Shown one piece after another: positions 46,690 through 56,290 of a stretch of DNA of 64,000 bases; position 1 is the first letter of the stretch, and every line of letters begins with the position of its first letter. The notes under the pieces were generated by a model. That model made no database searches. It had not been told where the DNA came from and was given only the letters and a program-made list of their open reading frames with translations. This DNA comes from Cryptomeria japonica (taxonomy: Eukaryota; Streptophyta; Pinopsida; Cupressales; Cupressaceae), in assembly GCF_030272615.1 (NCBI RefSeq), contig NC_081407.1, positions 145,270,897 through 145,334,896 of the forward strand, given 5' to 3'. The position numbers and the translations under genes were made by a program.

Positions 46690-49062
46690 ATGCAGTCTAA
46701 AACGAAGAGGAGAGGTGTCGTAGAAAATGGGGATAGAGGGGAGGAATTAGCATTGGCTTCTGCAATCAGCAATGGGGAGGATTTGGGTCCTATCATTAGA
46801 CAAGCATTTGAGGTGGGTAAGCCAGAAGCGCTTTTGCATCAACTCAAACAGTTTGGGAAGAGAAAGGAGATTGAAATAGAAGATTTGTGCAAGGTGCATT
46901 ATGAAGAATTCATCCATGCTGTGGATGAGCTTCGTGGGGTTTTGGTAGATGCAGATGAATTGAAAAATGGTCTGGCTGAAGAAAATTACAAGCTCCAAGA
47001 GGTGGGTAGCGCCCTCCTGGTCAAACTCGAAGAGCTTCTGGAATCCTATGCAGTAAAGAAGAACTTAACCGAGGCAATGCAATTATCGAAAATATGTCAA
47101 CAAGCCATGGAATTGTGTGTGAAATGTAATCAACATGTGATGAATGATAGCTATTATCCTGCTCTGAAGAGTTTAGACTTGATTGAGCGAGATTTCTTGC
47201 AAAGGATTCCAGTTAGGGCTCTTCGCCAGATGCTGGAGAAGAAGATCCCTGCTATCAAATCGCACATTGAGAAAAAGGTGAGCAAGGAATTCAACGATTG
47301 GCTTGTGCAGATTAGGGTTACTGCTAAGGAAATTGGCCAGTTAGCAATTGGGCAAGCCTCGTCTGCTCGGCAGAGAGAAGAGGAGCTTCGAGGCAGGCAA
47401 AGGCAAGCAGAGGAGCAGAGCAGATCAGGTGTTAGGGACTGTGTATATGCTTTAGATACAGAGGATATGGAAGAGGATGATTCTCTCTTGAAAATTGATC
47501 TTACTCCAGTTTACAGGGCATATCATATACACACTTGCCTTGGTCTCCAAGAACAGTTCCAGGATTACTATTTTAAGAATCGGCAGCTTCAGCTGAATTC
47601 AGATTTGCAAATCTCTTCTATGCAGCCCTTCCTTGAATCCCATCAAGTTTTCTTTGCACAGATTGCTGGGTTTTTTGTAGTTGAGGATCGTATTCTGAGG
47701 ACAGCAGGAGGATTGATCTCCACTATGCAGGTAGAAATGATTTGGGACATGGCTATTGCAAAGATGAGTTCCATTTTGGAGGATCAGTTCTCACGGATGC
47801 AAACTGCGAGCCATCTTCTCTTGATCAAGGATTATGTTACTCTACTTGGTGCAACTTTAAGAAGATATGGCTACCAGGTGGATCCCCTGCTAGATGCTTT
47901 GGACAAGAACAGAGACAAATATCACGAGCTTCTTCTTAATGAATGTAGAAAACAGATAAATGATGTTCTGGCGAATGACAAATATGAGCAGATGGTGATG
48001 AAAAAGGAATACGAGTACAATATGAATGTGTTGGCATTTCGTCTGCAGACATCAGATATCATGCCTGCATTCCCCTATATTGCACCATTTTCTGCAACTG
48101 TACCTGATTGCTGTCGCATCGTGAGATCATTCATAGAGGATTCTGTCAGTTATCTGTCTTATGGTGGTCACATGGACTTCTATGACATTGTGAAGAAGTA
48201 TCTGGACAAGCTTTTGATCAATGTTTTGAATGAAGCTCTCCTCAAGTTAATAAATATTTCCACACTGGGGGTATCTCATGCCATGCAAATTGCTGCCAAT
48301 ATGACAGTTTTGGAGCGAGCTTGTGATTTTTTTACGCAGCATGCTGCCCATCTTTGTGGCATTCCCATTCGTTTGGCAGAAAGGTCTCAAGCTGCATTGG
48401 CTGCTCGATCTGTCTTGAAGAACTCACAAGATGCTGCACATGAGGCAATGCTGAGGCTTGTCAAGTCTAAGGTGGATGAGTTCATGTTGCTGACAGACAA
48501 CATCAACTGGGTCCCTGACGAAGTTCCACAAAATGGCAATGAGTATTTGAATGAGGTTATAATTTACTTGGAGACACTAGTGTCTACAGCACAGCAAATT
48601 TTACCTTTAGATGCCTTGAATAAGGTAGGCAGTGGTGTTTTGAAGCACATATCAGACCGCATTGTGGCTACATTACTGCAGGACAATGTCAAGCGATTCA
48701 ACATGAATGCAATGCTTGGTATTGACAGTGATTTGAAAGTGCTGGAGGCCTTTGCTGATGAGAGATTCCACAGTACTGGCTTGAGTGAGCTGCAGGGTGC
48801 TATAAGTTTGAAGCACTGCTTGGCAGAAGCACGTCAGCTGGTTAATCTTTTATTAAGCAATCAACCGGAGAGCTTCATGAACCCTGTTATAAGGGAGAAA
48901 CATTACAGTGCTTTGGATTACAGGAAGGTTGCAATGATTTCTGAGAAATTCAGAGATGCACCTGAAAGGCTCTTTGGAAGCTTGGGGGGTAGAAACTCAA
49001 GGCATAATGCTAAGAAGAAATCTTTGGATACATTGGTCAAGAGATTAAGGGATCTCAACTGA
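46690..49062 (+). CDS. SEC15: Exocyst complex component SEC15 (EXOC6 family), intact
   Basis: SEC15 is a subunit of the octameric exocyst, which tethers secretory vesicles to the plasma membrane. In other organisms it binds the vesicle Rab GTPase and connects to SEC10. The 790-residue protein starts MQSKTKRRG and has the plant SEC15 layout: N-terminal helical bundle (about 25-280) with [39 protein letters not shown] and [11 protein letters not shown], a short acidic linker, [27 protein letters not shown], and the C-terminal Sec15 domain (about 450-760) including [20 protein letters not shown] and SYLSYGG. The length matches plant SEC15A/B. I chose the ATG at 46690 because homologous plant proteins begin MQS and the upstream 13 codons start at a non-ATG codon and span the splice acceptor. 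The CDS is uninterrupted by introns, as usual for plant SEC15. Paralogue A or B is undecided; the N-terminus resembles SEC15B. Confidence 0.96.
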   Translation: MQSKTKRRGVVENGDRGEELALASAISNGEDLGPIIRQAFEVGKPEALLHQLKQFGKRKEIEIEDLCKVHYEEFIHAVDELRGVLVDADELKNGLAEENYKLQEVGSALLVKLEELLESYAVKKNLTEAMQLSKICQQAMELCVKCNQHVMNDSYYPALKSLDLIERDFLQRIPVRALRQMLEKKIPAIKSHIEKKVSKEFNDWLVQIRVTAKEIGQLAIGQASSARQREEELRGRQRQAEEQSRSGVRDCVYALDTEDMEEDDSLLKIDLTPVYRAYHIHTCLGLQEQFQDYYFKNRQLQLNSDLQISSMQPFLESHQVFFAQIAGFFVVEDRILRTAGGLISTMQVEMIWDMAIAKMSSILEDQFSRMQTASHLLLIKDYVTLLGATLRRYGYQVDPLLDALDKNRDKYHELLLNECRKQINDVLANDKYEQMVMKKEYEYNMNVLAFRLQTSDIMPAFPYIAPFSATVPDCCRIVRSFIEDSVSYLSYGGHMDFYDIVKKYLDKLLINVLNEALLKLINISTLGVSHAMQIAANMTVLERACDFFTQHAAHLCGIPIRLAERSQAALAARSVLKNSQDAAHEAMLRLVKSKVDEFMLLTDNINWVPDEVPQNGNEYLNEVIIYLETLVSTAQQILPLDALNKVGSGVLKHISDRIVATLLQDNVKRFNMNAMLGIDSDLKVLEAFADERFHSTGLSELQGAISLKHCLAEARQLVNLLLSNQPESFMNPVIREKHYSALDYRKVAMISEKFRDAPERLFGSLGGRNSRHNAKKKSLDTLVKRLRDLN

Positions 49063-50640
49063 CATATTCTATGGTATGTTTCAACTTTCAAGCTATGGCA
49101 TGAAACCTGCTGTAATATGTATGCTATTATTATTTCTTGTTTGTGCCCTTGGATTGTTATATTTAACATAATTAGCACATTGGTTAAGGTTATTGTAATC
49201 TTTTGCCCCTTTTCAGTGTGTTTATGCGAAGATCAAAGGTTATTTTTGAGCCCAACTAGGATTTTACAATCTCTATGCAAGATGAAATATATCTAGCCAA
49301 GCTATATTAAATTAAACAGATTACTGCTTGAAATGCTCGAAAATCATTTAAGAATTGAAAGAAGCACATATATTTCAGGAAAACACTGTGATGAATAACA
49401 GACAACAGCATGCTAAGAACTAGATAGATAGGTAGATAGAGATTTTAATAATGTATGTCAGAGTAAAACAGTCTAGGAACCCATGGAGACAGAAAAACCA
49501 AAGAATTGAGATGCTGGTGGAAAACAGTGAGCAGCAGTAAGGCCCTAGCTGGAATCTTTGTTTTTCTGCTTTTGAAGTTTCATTCTCCTGCTGTGAATTT
49601 TGATCAAATTTTTCCCCCTTTTTTAACATTTCCTTCTTCAATTATGGTAAACAATCACCTCCCTTTCAAGCTTCCATGATATAGTTCCATTCCACTTTGA
49701 TTTCGCTTGATTCTAATTGGTAACAGAGGTGTAGAAAATACATATTCTCTCTTACCAACTCTTTTTTGGAACTTGCTCATCTCACATCAGAGTTCTTGCA
49801 AACCTGTTGTTAGTTGAGCTATGAAAATCATTATTTCCATTTAATTTTTGCTCCTATGTGTTTTTGTTGGTAATGTTCATAGGTGTGGTTGAATTGAGTC
49901 ATATGTTATTGCTTTTTCCTTCTGAATTGCTTTGTCCACATGCATATTTTAAATTTTTTCCTTGTAGTTGCTTTGCCCAAATACATATTTAATTTTTTTC
50001 CCCTTACGTAGTTTTTGATCTGTTGATTGGGCATTGGGCATTCATGTAGGTTGATGCCTCAGTTACTCATTCATTATTTGTTTTGTTTCATCCATTTCCT
50101 TTTTCTTTGGTTCAATTCTTCTCTCATTACAGCCTTTGGCCACTTGTCCTCCTGCATGTTCTCAATTTTCTCTATATAGCCTAGGAGACAAGTCATAGCT
50201 GTTGCTTCTATTGAAAGAGTACCTGGTTCTGCTAGAATTATTTCATATAGGAATGACACTTTAATATTGGAGTTGCTCGTGATTAAGCATTTCTGACATC
50301 TCTCCTTGTGCCTCCCGTTTAGACTTGATGTACCATTGGGCCAAACTTCACATCGGTAGAGCACCACTACTACTAGCAGCCCAAACGAGGCTCTGGTGGT
50401 TTTGCAGTCCCATAAATCAGCATCTTGGCACCTATTTTGCAGCAAGTATAGACTGGCATAAAGAGAAACACAAGTAGACTAACATATTAACCTAAAAAGC
50501 ATTCACTGGAGGCATGTGGTGTTCAAAATTTTCTTTGTATATAATAATTGTAAGGACACAACATGTCTCATTACTAACACCTATGCAAAAACACTCTACA
50601 ATAAAGCATAAGTATATTTTAGCATAACTTTATTCTAGGA
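49063..50640. other. SEC15 3' flank and intergenic DNA
   Basis: The first few hundred bases are probably the SEC15 3'UTR. No other gene is recognised. A short TAGATAGATAGG simple repeat lies at about 49421-49440. Open stretches on the minus strand (49420-49641, 50074-50445) have no domain. Confidence 0.5.
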
Positions 50641-50649
50641 AAAAAGAAG

Positions 50650-50792
50650 CAGCAAATAAAGGCAAGCAAATGCCGAAGTTTGCATAAGAAGATTAAGGCA
50701 TAGAACAATAAAAATAAAGGCAAGTGAAGGCCGAAGATTGCTTTAAGATGCAAAAAATAAAGGTAAGGTTACAGATTGCTTTAGGCAAACAA
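50650..50792 (+). repeat. About 52-bp tandem repeat, three diverged copies
   Basis: Units with AAATAAAGGCAAG, GCCGAAG and TTGC..TAAGA recur at about 50655, 50709 and 50753. Confidence 0.7.
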
Positions 50793-50806
50793 ACCTCTAT
50801 AAAGGT

Positions 50807-51319
50807 TTGGAAAAACTTTTAGAAAGTTATGTTTTACATGGTTGGTTATTGGAGAATCATGTTTTCACTGTTCAACATCAAGAGGATGCTGAGGCAAGCA
50901 TGATGGTGTCTCAAGGAGAACATGGCAGAATTCTACCCACGTCTCTTAAACCACTAAGCTTCTGTGGGGTGAAAAAACTTCTGAAAAGGGAAGGTATGAT
51001 CTGCAAGAATTATTATCAATCTACTTCATCAACTCAACCTCAAGAATTCATCAGAATCAAATATGTAAATAGAGTGGTTTCTGCACAGTATAAAAACCAC
51101 CAGATTCATTTAGTGGCAATTGTGTTATTGATAGTGAAAGTTGCTTTTGTGTCCTGGCGATTGTGGATGTTTCACGACAACATCTGGTGGGTGCGCATGT
51201 GTGATGGCAGTTTCACTTATGTGTGGTGGCTTCATCACATTGAACTGAACATGTCGAGTAATGGCAGAGTACAGTGTCTCTTACCATGCTGCATCAATTG
51301 GGAGTCCTTTATTGCATGA
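50807..51319 (+). CDS. Unrecognised 170-codon open frame
   Basis: An open frame starts MEKLLESYVLHGWLLENHVF and contains a hydrophobic stretch LVAIVLLIVKVAFVSWRLWM that could be a membrane segment. I recognise no family. It lies just after a tandem repeat and before a TATA-like TTATATAAATAAG at about 51337, in sequence that may belong to an unrecognised retrotransposon LTR. It could equally be a chance open frame. Nothing else in the context supports a gene. Confidence 0.2.
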   Translation: MEKLLESYVLHGWLLENHVFTVQHQEDAEASMMVSQGEHGRILPTSLKPLSFCGVKKLLKREGMICKNYYQSTSSTQPQEFIRIKYVNRVVSAQYKNHQIHLVAIVLLIVKVAFVSWRLWMFHDNIWWVRMCDGSFTYVWWLHHIELNMSSNGRVQCLLPCCINWESFIA

Positions 51320-53805
51320 AAGTACATACTCAAAGGTTATATAAATAAGAGACACAAACCCAATTGTTAGACAAGGAGTATGAGAGTGAAGAAGTAACGG
51401 ATTCAGTTTTTTGTAGGAGGAAGAAATGAAACGTTAAGAGTAGTGTTAATGATTATAGCAGTATGAGGTTTTCTGCAGCAGGTTTTATTTGAGCTTGTTG
51501 TAAATGTTGTGGCCAAGACAAGAAGGGGAACTTGAGCTACGGCTGCTTCCATCTGGCTTTCCCCATACCACAGTTTCTAGGATAAAGTTCTTGTGCTACT
51601 TTTGTTGTGGCTTATTCTTTACTGTTTCATTTCAATTTCAGCAACAACAATATTGTTTTAAATTCCACAACTTAAGAACACTTGTTTTCAAGCCCAAATT
51701 ATATTGTAATTTTGTTATTTGGAAAATAGAAAAGCATCGTAGTTCTTTAATTTCCAGCAAATTAGATAAACTTTAGAGCTTATAAATCACTGTGTAAGAT
51801 ATGATTATAACTGTTTGGAGAAGTGCTCTATGGAGTGCAGATTTTTAGTATTTCAAAAAGTTGCAGAGGCTCACAGAGGCATATGCCTTAGAGTCTGGAA
51901 ATGAATCTCAAAACAAAATTGTGAGGCAGCTGCAGGGATGCTTGTATGAAGGCAAGCCAAAAAAAAAGTTTCAAAATTGTACATCTGACAGAGGAAGCAT
52001 GGGTCATCAGAGTGTTTTCTGCAAGCATTTGGAATAAAAAATTTGCAGCTATATTAGGAGGTGCACACCATGTTGCATAGAGACTGACTTTCAAAGTTTG
52101 AAATTTACAAATACATGTTAAAGAGTGTCATACTTGAGAGGAGTAGAAAAAAGATGTACAATTACTTATTATGGCATGTGGCAGTAATAGGAGGCAGATT
52201 TGTAAGAATGCTGCAAGTTCTTCCAATAAGGAATATTACTTTTCAAACTCAGTTTAATTTGCTAAATATAGAAATTCTCCCCTGCAAAAAAAGGGCAATA
52301 TTAAATAGCAAAAGTAAGGACAGGAAATAATGTTTTGTTATGATTTCAGCTGGCATTCATCCTTTTATCTTTGTTCATTCTTCACCATTTGGCAGAACAG
52401 ATCAGCAACAGTTTTTGTCATATCAGCAGTGATGATCTTTGTCAAGGTGAAGGAGATTGTGATTGGTTTTAATCCTATTTCCCAATTTCTGGGTACTTCA
52501 TTGATCGTTGACAACCTACATCAGTTCCAATCATTTTCAACAAGGCTTTCAACTTTCAGAAATTAAGATTTGCATTACCCGTGTCTTATTTGCAGTCAAA
52601 TCCTCGTTCAAATTTATGATAAATTCATTGTTTTGTCAATCTCTTCTCGGTTGCCAGGGTTTGTCATGTTTTCAAACAAGACTTGTGTTGACCAAAAACA
52701 AGACCTCAGCATATTTTTATATCCTCCAAAATTGCAGTTTTTTACTTTTTAATTAAGTTTTGATTTGGAATCAATAGAATAGAGGTGAACTCAGATTGTT
52801 TGGTGCTAAGGTTCATAACTTCCTCAAAAGATTTGACATGAACAGAGAAGTTAAACTTCATTGCAATCGCTTGTAGTGCCAATTCTTGGGAAAAATTATT
52901 TTCAAACCACACTATTTATAGCCCACCGTTTTTGAAGAGATGAGCATAAACAGATTCTAAGAAGTCTATTTTTACATCTATTTATAGATCAACCATTTTT
53001 AGACTACCTTCTAGAAGGTCTTCGTTTGTTGTTAGTTATTTTTATGAGGAGTCTAACTGAAGATTTCTTGAATTATATAGTATTTGAGAGTAGAATTTTG
53101 TAATAAATCTGTCTTTGCATGCAAACAATCTTTTATTAGCATAGAACTTATGGTTAGTTTTTTGTTCATTTTTGCCAAGCCCATTGTAAACGTTATGAAT
53201 AAGTGCTTCGGGCACTAATTCTAAGGATGCAATATCCTTTGTTCAATAGAATTTAGTAATTCCTATCTTGCTTTAAATTGCTGTTTTAATATTTTGTGTT
53301 GTCGTGTTTTTATGAGTTAAATTTCGCTTGACATTTGAAAACTTTGTATTGCAGTAGCTATTAGGTTGGTTGTTGTTAGTTTGTAACCTTGAATGCAACT
53401 ACTATGTTTAGCTTTTAATATCATGTGTATGAGGTAAATTAAATCGCTTTTAGTGAGCTTGCAAGCTTTGTATTGCAATTTTACTCAAAGTTGGAGATTG
53501 TGGCTTTGTCTGTAATTCCTTAATTCGATTGAACAAATTGTGTGTCCTTGTTTTAAAATCTATTCAATCCTTATGTTTTACTTATTCAGTGTATGCTTTT
53601 AACTAGAAAGAGTGAGCGTCAGCTAGTTATATAAAACCTCTCACCATTTAGTGGCAGTGCATAACAGCCTTTTCTCCTAGCCCAAGAACAAAACGACATG
53701 TTTTATTGTAAGTTTGTTGTATTGTATGCCTAAAGACACACCTTTTAGTTTTGTTTGCCATGCGTGAAACACTCTAGAAAATATGTACAAATTGAAAATA
53801 GCAAG
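51320..53805. other. Intergenic DNA without recognised genes
   Basis: Several open stretches of 60-90 codons occur, but none shows a domain or conserved motif. I cannot exclude an old LTR or a non-coding transcript. Confidence 0.5.
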
Positions 53806-54262
53806 TACATACTATTCAAAATTGAGTTTCAAGTTATTTTTTTGTTTATAGGGTTCTCACCTGAGCTACCCCTTCTAATTTGAAGAGTTGTTTTACTGCA
53901 CATTTGCCTTCTAATTTGAAGAGTTGTTTTACTACATGTTTGTTTTGTTTTGTATTACAATAAAAGTTATGAATTAAATCGCTAGCAAATGATAATATGG
54001 TAATGGTCACTATACAAATATGGTAATGGCCACTATACAAATATGGTAATGGCCACATACTATTCAAAATTGAGTTTCAAGATATTTTTTTGTTTATAGG
54101 GTTCTCCCCTGAGCTACCCCTTCTAATTTGAAGAGTTGTTTTACTTTACATTTGCCTTCTAATTTGAAGAGTTGTTTTATTGCATGTTTGTTTTGTTTTG
54201 TATTACAATAAAAGTTATGAAATCGCTAACAAATGATAATATGGTAATGGCCGCTATGCAAG
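53806..54262 (+). repeat. Nested tandem duplication of about 245 bp
   Basis: Two copies (about 53806-54050 and 54051-54262) start ACTATTCAAAATTGAGTTTC and share the GGTTCTC.CCTGAGCTACCC block. Inside each, CTTCTAATTTGAAGAGTTG is itself doubled, and AATATGGTAATGGCCACTAT is repeated three times in the first copy. Confidence 0.9.
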
Positions 54263-54366
54263 ATTGGAGAAAATTTTCCAGTAAGATAGAAACCACAAGT
54301 GGAAAAGGGACAAGGAGTAGTAACAAGATGCATAAAATGAGCACGGTTGAATTTCCTTATAATGTC

Positions 54367-54371
54367 CCCTA
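54367..54371. repeat. TRIM copy 1 target-site duplication, left
   Basis: CCCTA precedes the LTR and is repeated at 54706-54710. Confidence 0.93.
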
Positions 54372-54506
54372 TGTTGGTGTTGGAAATAACCCACACCCGG
54401 GCCGACGATGGACTGGTCCAAGAGGGGCCAGTAGCTCAGTGGTAGAGCACTCCAGCAGCGTATGGAAGGTCCTAGGTTCGAGTCCTAGCTGGTCCATGTC
54501 TCAACA
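54372..54506 (+). repeat. TRIM copy 1 5' LTR
   Basis: A 135-bp LTR with TGTTG...CAACA ends (imperfect 5-bp inverted termini), identical in sequence to 54571-54705. Confidence 0.95.
54425..54496 (+). tRNA. tRNA-like module in TRIM 5' LTR (probably not a functional tRNA)
   Basis: 72 nt fold as a cloverleaf: acceptor GGGCCAG (54425-54431) pairs with CTGGTCC (54489-54495) over 7 bp including one G-U; discriminator A at 54496. D stem GCTC/GAGC is perfect. Variable loop is AGGTC. T stem CTAGG/CCTAG is perfect with loop TTCGAGT. A box TAGCTCAGTGG (54432-54442) and B box GGTTCGAGTCC (54475-54485) match the Pol III consensus. The anticodon arm has the right 17-nt length but pairs only in a slipped 4-bp register (TCCA/TGGA), and position 33 is C rather than T, so decoding is unlikely. 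The source isoacceptor is not identified. Most likely role is an internal Pol III promoter. Confidence 0.8.
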
Positions 54507-54519
54507 TGGTATCAGAGCC
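54507..54519 (+). other. TRIM copy 1 primer binding site
   Basis: TGGTATCAGAGCC lies directly at the LTR end with no spacer. It is complementary to the 3' end of plant initiator tRNA-Met, the usual primer of Copia and TRIM elements. Confidence 0.95.
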
Positions 54520-54560
54520 AGGTCCAGGCTAGGAGCCCCAAGCACACGAGAGGTGTGGCT

Positions 54561-54570
54561 TAAGGGGGGG
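54561..54570 (+). other. TRIM copy 1 polypurine tract
   Basis: TAAGGGGGGG directly precedes the second LTR. Confidence 0.92.
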
Positions 54571-54705
54571 TGTTGGTGTTGGAAATAACCCACACCCGGG
54601 CCGACGATGGACTGGTCCAAGAGGGGCCAGTAGCTCAGTGGTAGAGCACTCCAGCAGCGTATGGAAGGTCCTAGGTTCGAGTCCTAGCTGGTCCATGTCT
54701 CAACA
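54571..54705 (+). repeat. TRIM copy 1 3' LTR
   Basis: 135 bp, identical to 54372-54506. The second tRNA-like module lies at 54624-54695. It is followed by the CCCTA duplication and, at 54719, by the first run of T residues that could stop Pol III. Confidence 0.95.
54624..54695 (+). tRNA. tRNA-like module in TRIM 3' LTR (probably not a functional tRNA)
   Basis: Identical to 54425-54496. Same cloverleaf, A box and B box. The same reservations about the anticodon arm apply. Confidence 0.8.
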
Positions 54706-54710
54706 CCCTA
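54706..54710. repeat. TRIM copy 1 target-site duplication, right
   Basis: CCCTA, equal to 54367-54371. Confidence 0.93.
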
Positions 54711-55365
54711 TTGGGATCTTTTTTCTATTTTGCCCTAGAATCACAAATTCATCAGATAAGGAATGAAATATATTTAGGAATGCAGAATTGCCAACTTTAA
54801 ATCTTGATTTAGACTGAAGCACTAAATAATTATTTAAAGTCTGCTGACTTCTCTTATTAATTCTGAAATTGGATATCTCTTCCTTAATTGACTGATTTCC
54901 TTTTTGTCTGATTCCATGCCCTTCTTCCTCATTGCAGATCTTCTATAGCTTCTAAGAGGAGGCATGGAGTCATCCTTCCTTGCCCTTGACTTCTTGCTTC
55001 ATAAGGACGTGTCTTTTCCCTATTGATTGCTGTCCCTTCAAGATGTGGCTGCCCGGAACTGATTTGTTAATAGTCATTTGTTTGGGGTTATGATCTCTTT
55101 TGCTTCTAATTAATAGTTTATTAGGGTCACTACTTCTTAGCACAGATTATTTACAATCAGTCATTAATTAATAACAGCATTCTTTAATGTGCATACACGC
55201 CTCTTTAGTCCAATCGACACTCTGCTATTCTGTACGTGGATTGGTTGCTCTATGGTGGATGTAATTTGCTGTCAGTGTCTTCTCTTGGAAGAAAACTGTG
55301 AAGTCTTATGCCTAGGATGATTTTTTGGTGCCACCATCTTCAATTCTTGCTTGGGGTTGTGACAA

Positions 55366-55380
55366 TCTGCCCTTCCCAAA
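55366..55380 (-). other. Element 4 polypurine tract
   Basis: On the minus strand TTTGGGAAGGGCAGAT lies directly before the LTR start TGTCACAACC. Further upstream is GAGGACAAGCAAA, a context common before 3' LTRs of plant Gypsy elements. Confidence 0.7.
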
Positions 55381-55965
55381 TTTGCTTGTCCTCAAGCAAT
55401 GATGGTTTTTTTACCACATGTTTGCAAATGCGAGGGTTTCAAATCATCTATTGGGGATTTGTAATCCTTAGATCCTCCATTTGATATAATTAGCTTCAAT
55501 AACCTTGGTATTACCCTAAGTTGCAAATCTGAACTAAGTAGAGTTGGAAATTGGCGAGGTTTGAAAATTAAGAGGAGTCTTCCACATATTAAGATGGGGA
55601 TTAGAAACATGACACACATCTATGACCTTAAAAAAACTCTTAGTTATTCACATATTCTAGATCAACCAAAAATAGAAATCTCATTATGATAGAAATATTT
55701 TTTTAGCAATCATTTGGGTAGATATACTGGAAACACATCAGGTATGAACCAAACATAGAGCATACACATAAAAACACGAAGTATACACATGAATATATAC
55801 TGACACTGAGTGTACATGCAAATACATGTATTGTTAGATTCCTTCTCATTGACTAGAATGCATCCCTTGATTTATTTTTACCCTGCAGGTTGGTAGGATC
55901 AAAGAAGAAAGAAAGAAGTATTTGGATTTGCAAAAGGCAAGTGCATCGAAAGGTTTGTAAGGGGC
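55381..55965 (-). other. Element 4 non-coding interior
   Basis: No domain is recognised. The RT, RNase H and integrase that a complete Gypsy element would have are missing here. Confidence 0.5.
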
Positions 55966-56290
55966 TAGGAAGTGGGCCTAACCCCCACCTTACTACTCCC
56001 ATGCGCCCAGAAAAGGGCCTAACCCCATCTTGCTGTTTATAAACCACTTAGAGCCAAAAAGAGCCTGACCCCGTCTTTTTGCTCCCATGAGCCGGGAAGG
56101 GGACATAAGCCCACCTTGCTGCTCATAAACCACTTAGAGCCAGAAAGAGGCCTAATCCCACCTTTCTGCTCACATGAGCTAAGAAGGGGGCCTAACCCCA
56201 CCTTGTTGCTCATAAGCCACTTAAAGCTAGAAAGAGGGCTTAACCCCACCTTTTGGCTCCCATGAACCGGGAAGGAGTCTAACCCCTAGA
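55966..56290 (-). repeat. About 88-bp tandem repeat in element 4
   Basis: Roughly 3.5 units built from two half-units: GGCCTAACCCCACCTT.. with CATAAACCACTTAGAGCC, and CACCTTTTTGCTCCCATGAG with CCGGGAAG. The minus-strand translation is a Gly/Pro/Leu-rich artefact. Confidence 0.85.

Larger units (their letters stand above)
54372..54705 (+). mobile_element. TRIM copy 1: 334-bp miniature LTR retrotransposon with tRNA-like LTRs
   Basis: Two identical 135-bp LTRs (TGTTGGTGTTGG...GTCTCAACA) flank a 64-bp interior that contains only a primer site and a polypurine tract. Perfect 5-bp duplications (CCCTA) bracket it. The uninterrupted homologous sequence at 57709 confirms an insertion. Identical LTRs mean a recent insertion. 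With no coding capacity it must use proteins from another element. At 334 bp it is near the lower limit for complete LTR elements (TRIM/SMART class). Each LTR carries a complete tRNA-like module with Pol III boxes. The primer site is of the initiator-Met tRNA type typical of plant Copia elements, so a Copia helper is more likely than the Gypsy elements nearby. Confidence 0.95.
54358..55364 (-). repeat. Element 4 3' LTR, interrupted by TRIM copy 1
   Basis: It starts TATAATGTCCCCTA and ends GGGGTTGTGACA on the + strand. Without the TRIM and its duplicated 5 bp it is about 668 bp. The sequence across the TRIM (GTCCCCTA then TTGGGATCTTTTTTCTATT) matches the uninterrupted right LTR at 57709. Confidence 0.75.

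Noticed and set aside
54425-54496. A functional host tRNA gene
   Set aside because: It is inside an LTR, occurs in all four LTRs, lacks a proper anticodon loop (C at position 33, slipped stem) and is not followed by a T run. I record it as tRNA-like only.
54172-54588. Open frames through the TRIMs containing SSSVVEHS and VLGSSPS (also 61794-62039, minus)
   Set aside because: These are the typical false translation of a tRNA-like gene (D arm and T arm). The DNA-level features explain them fully.
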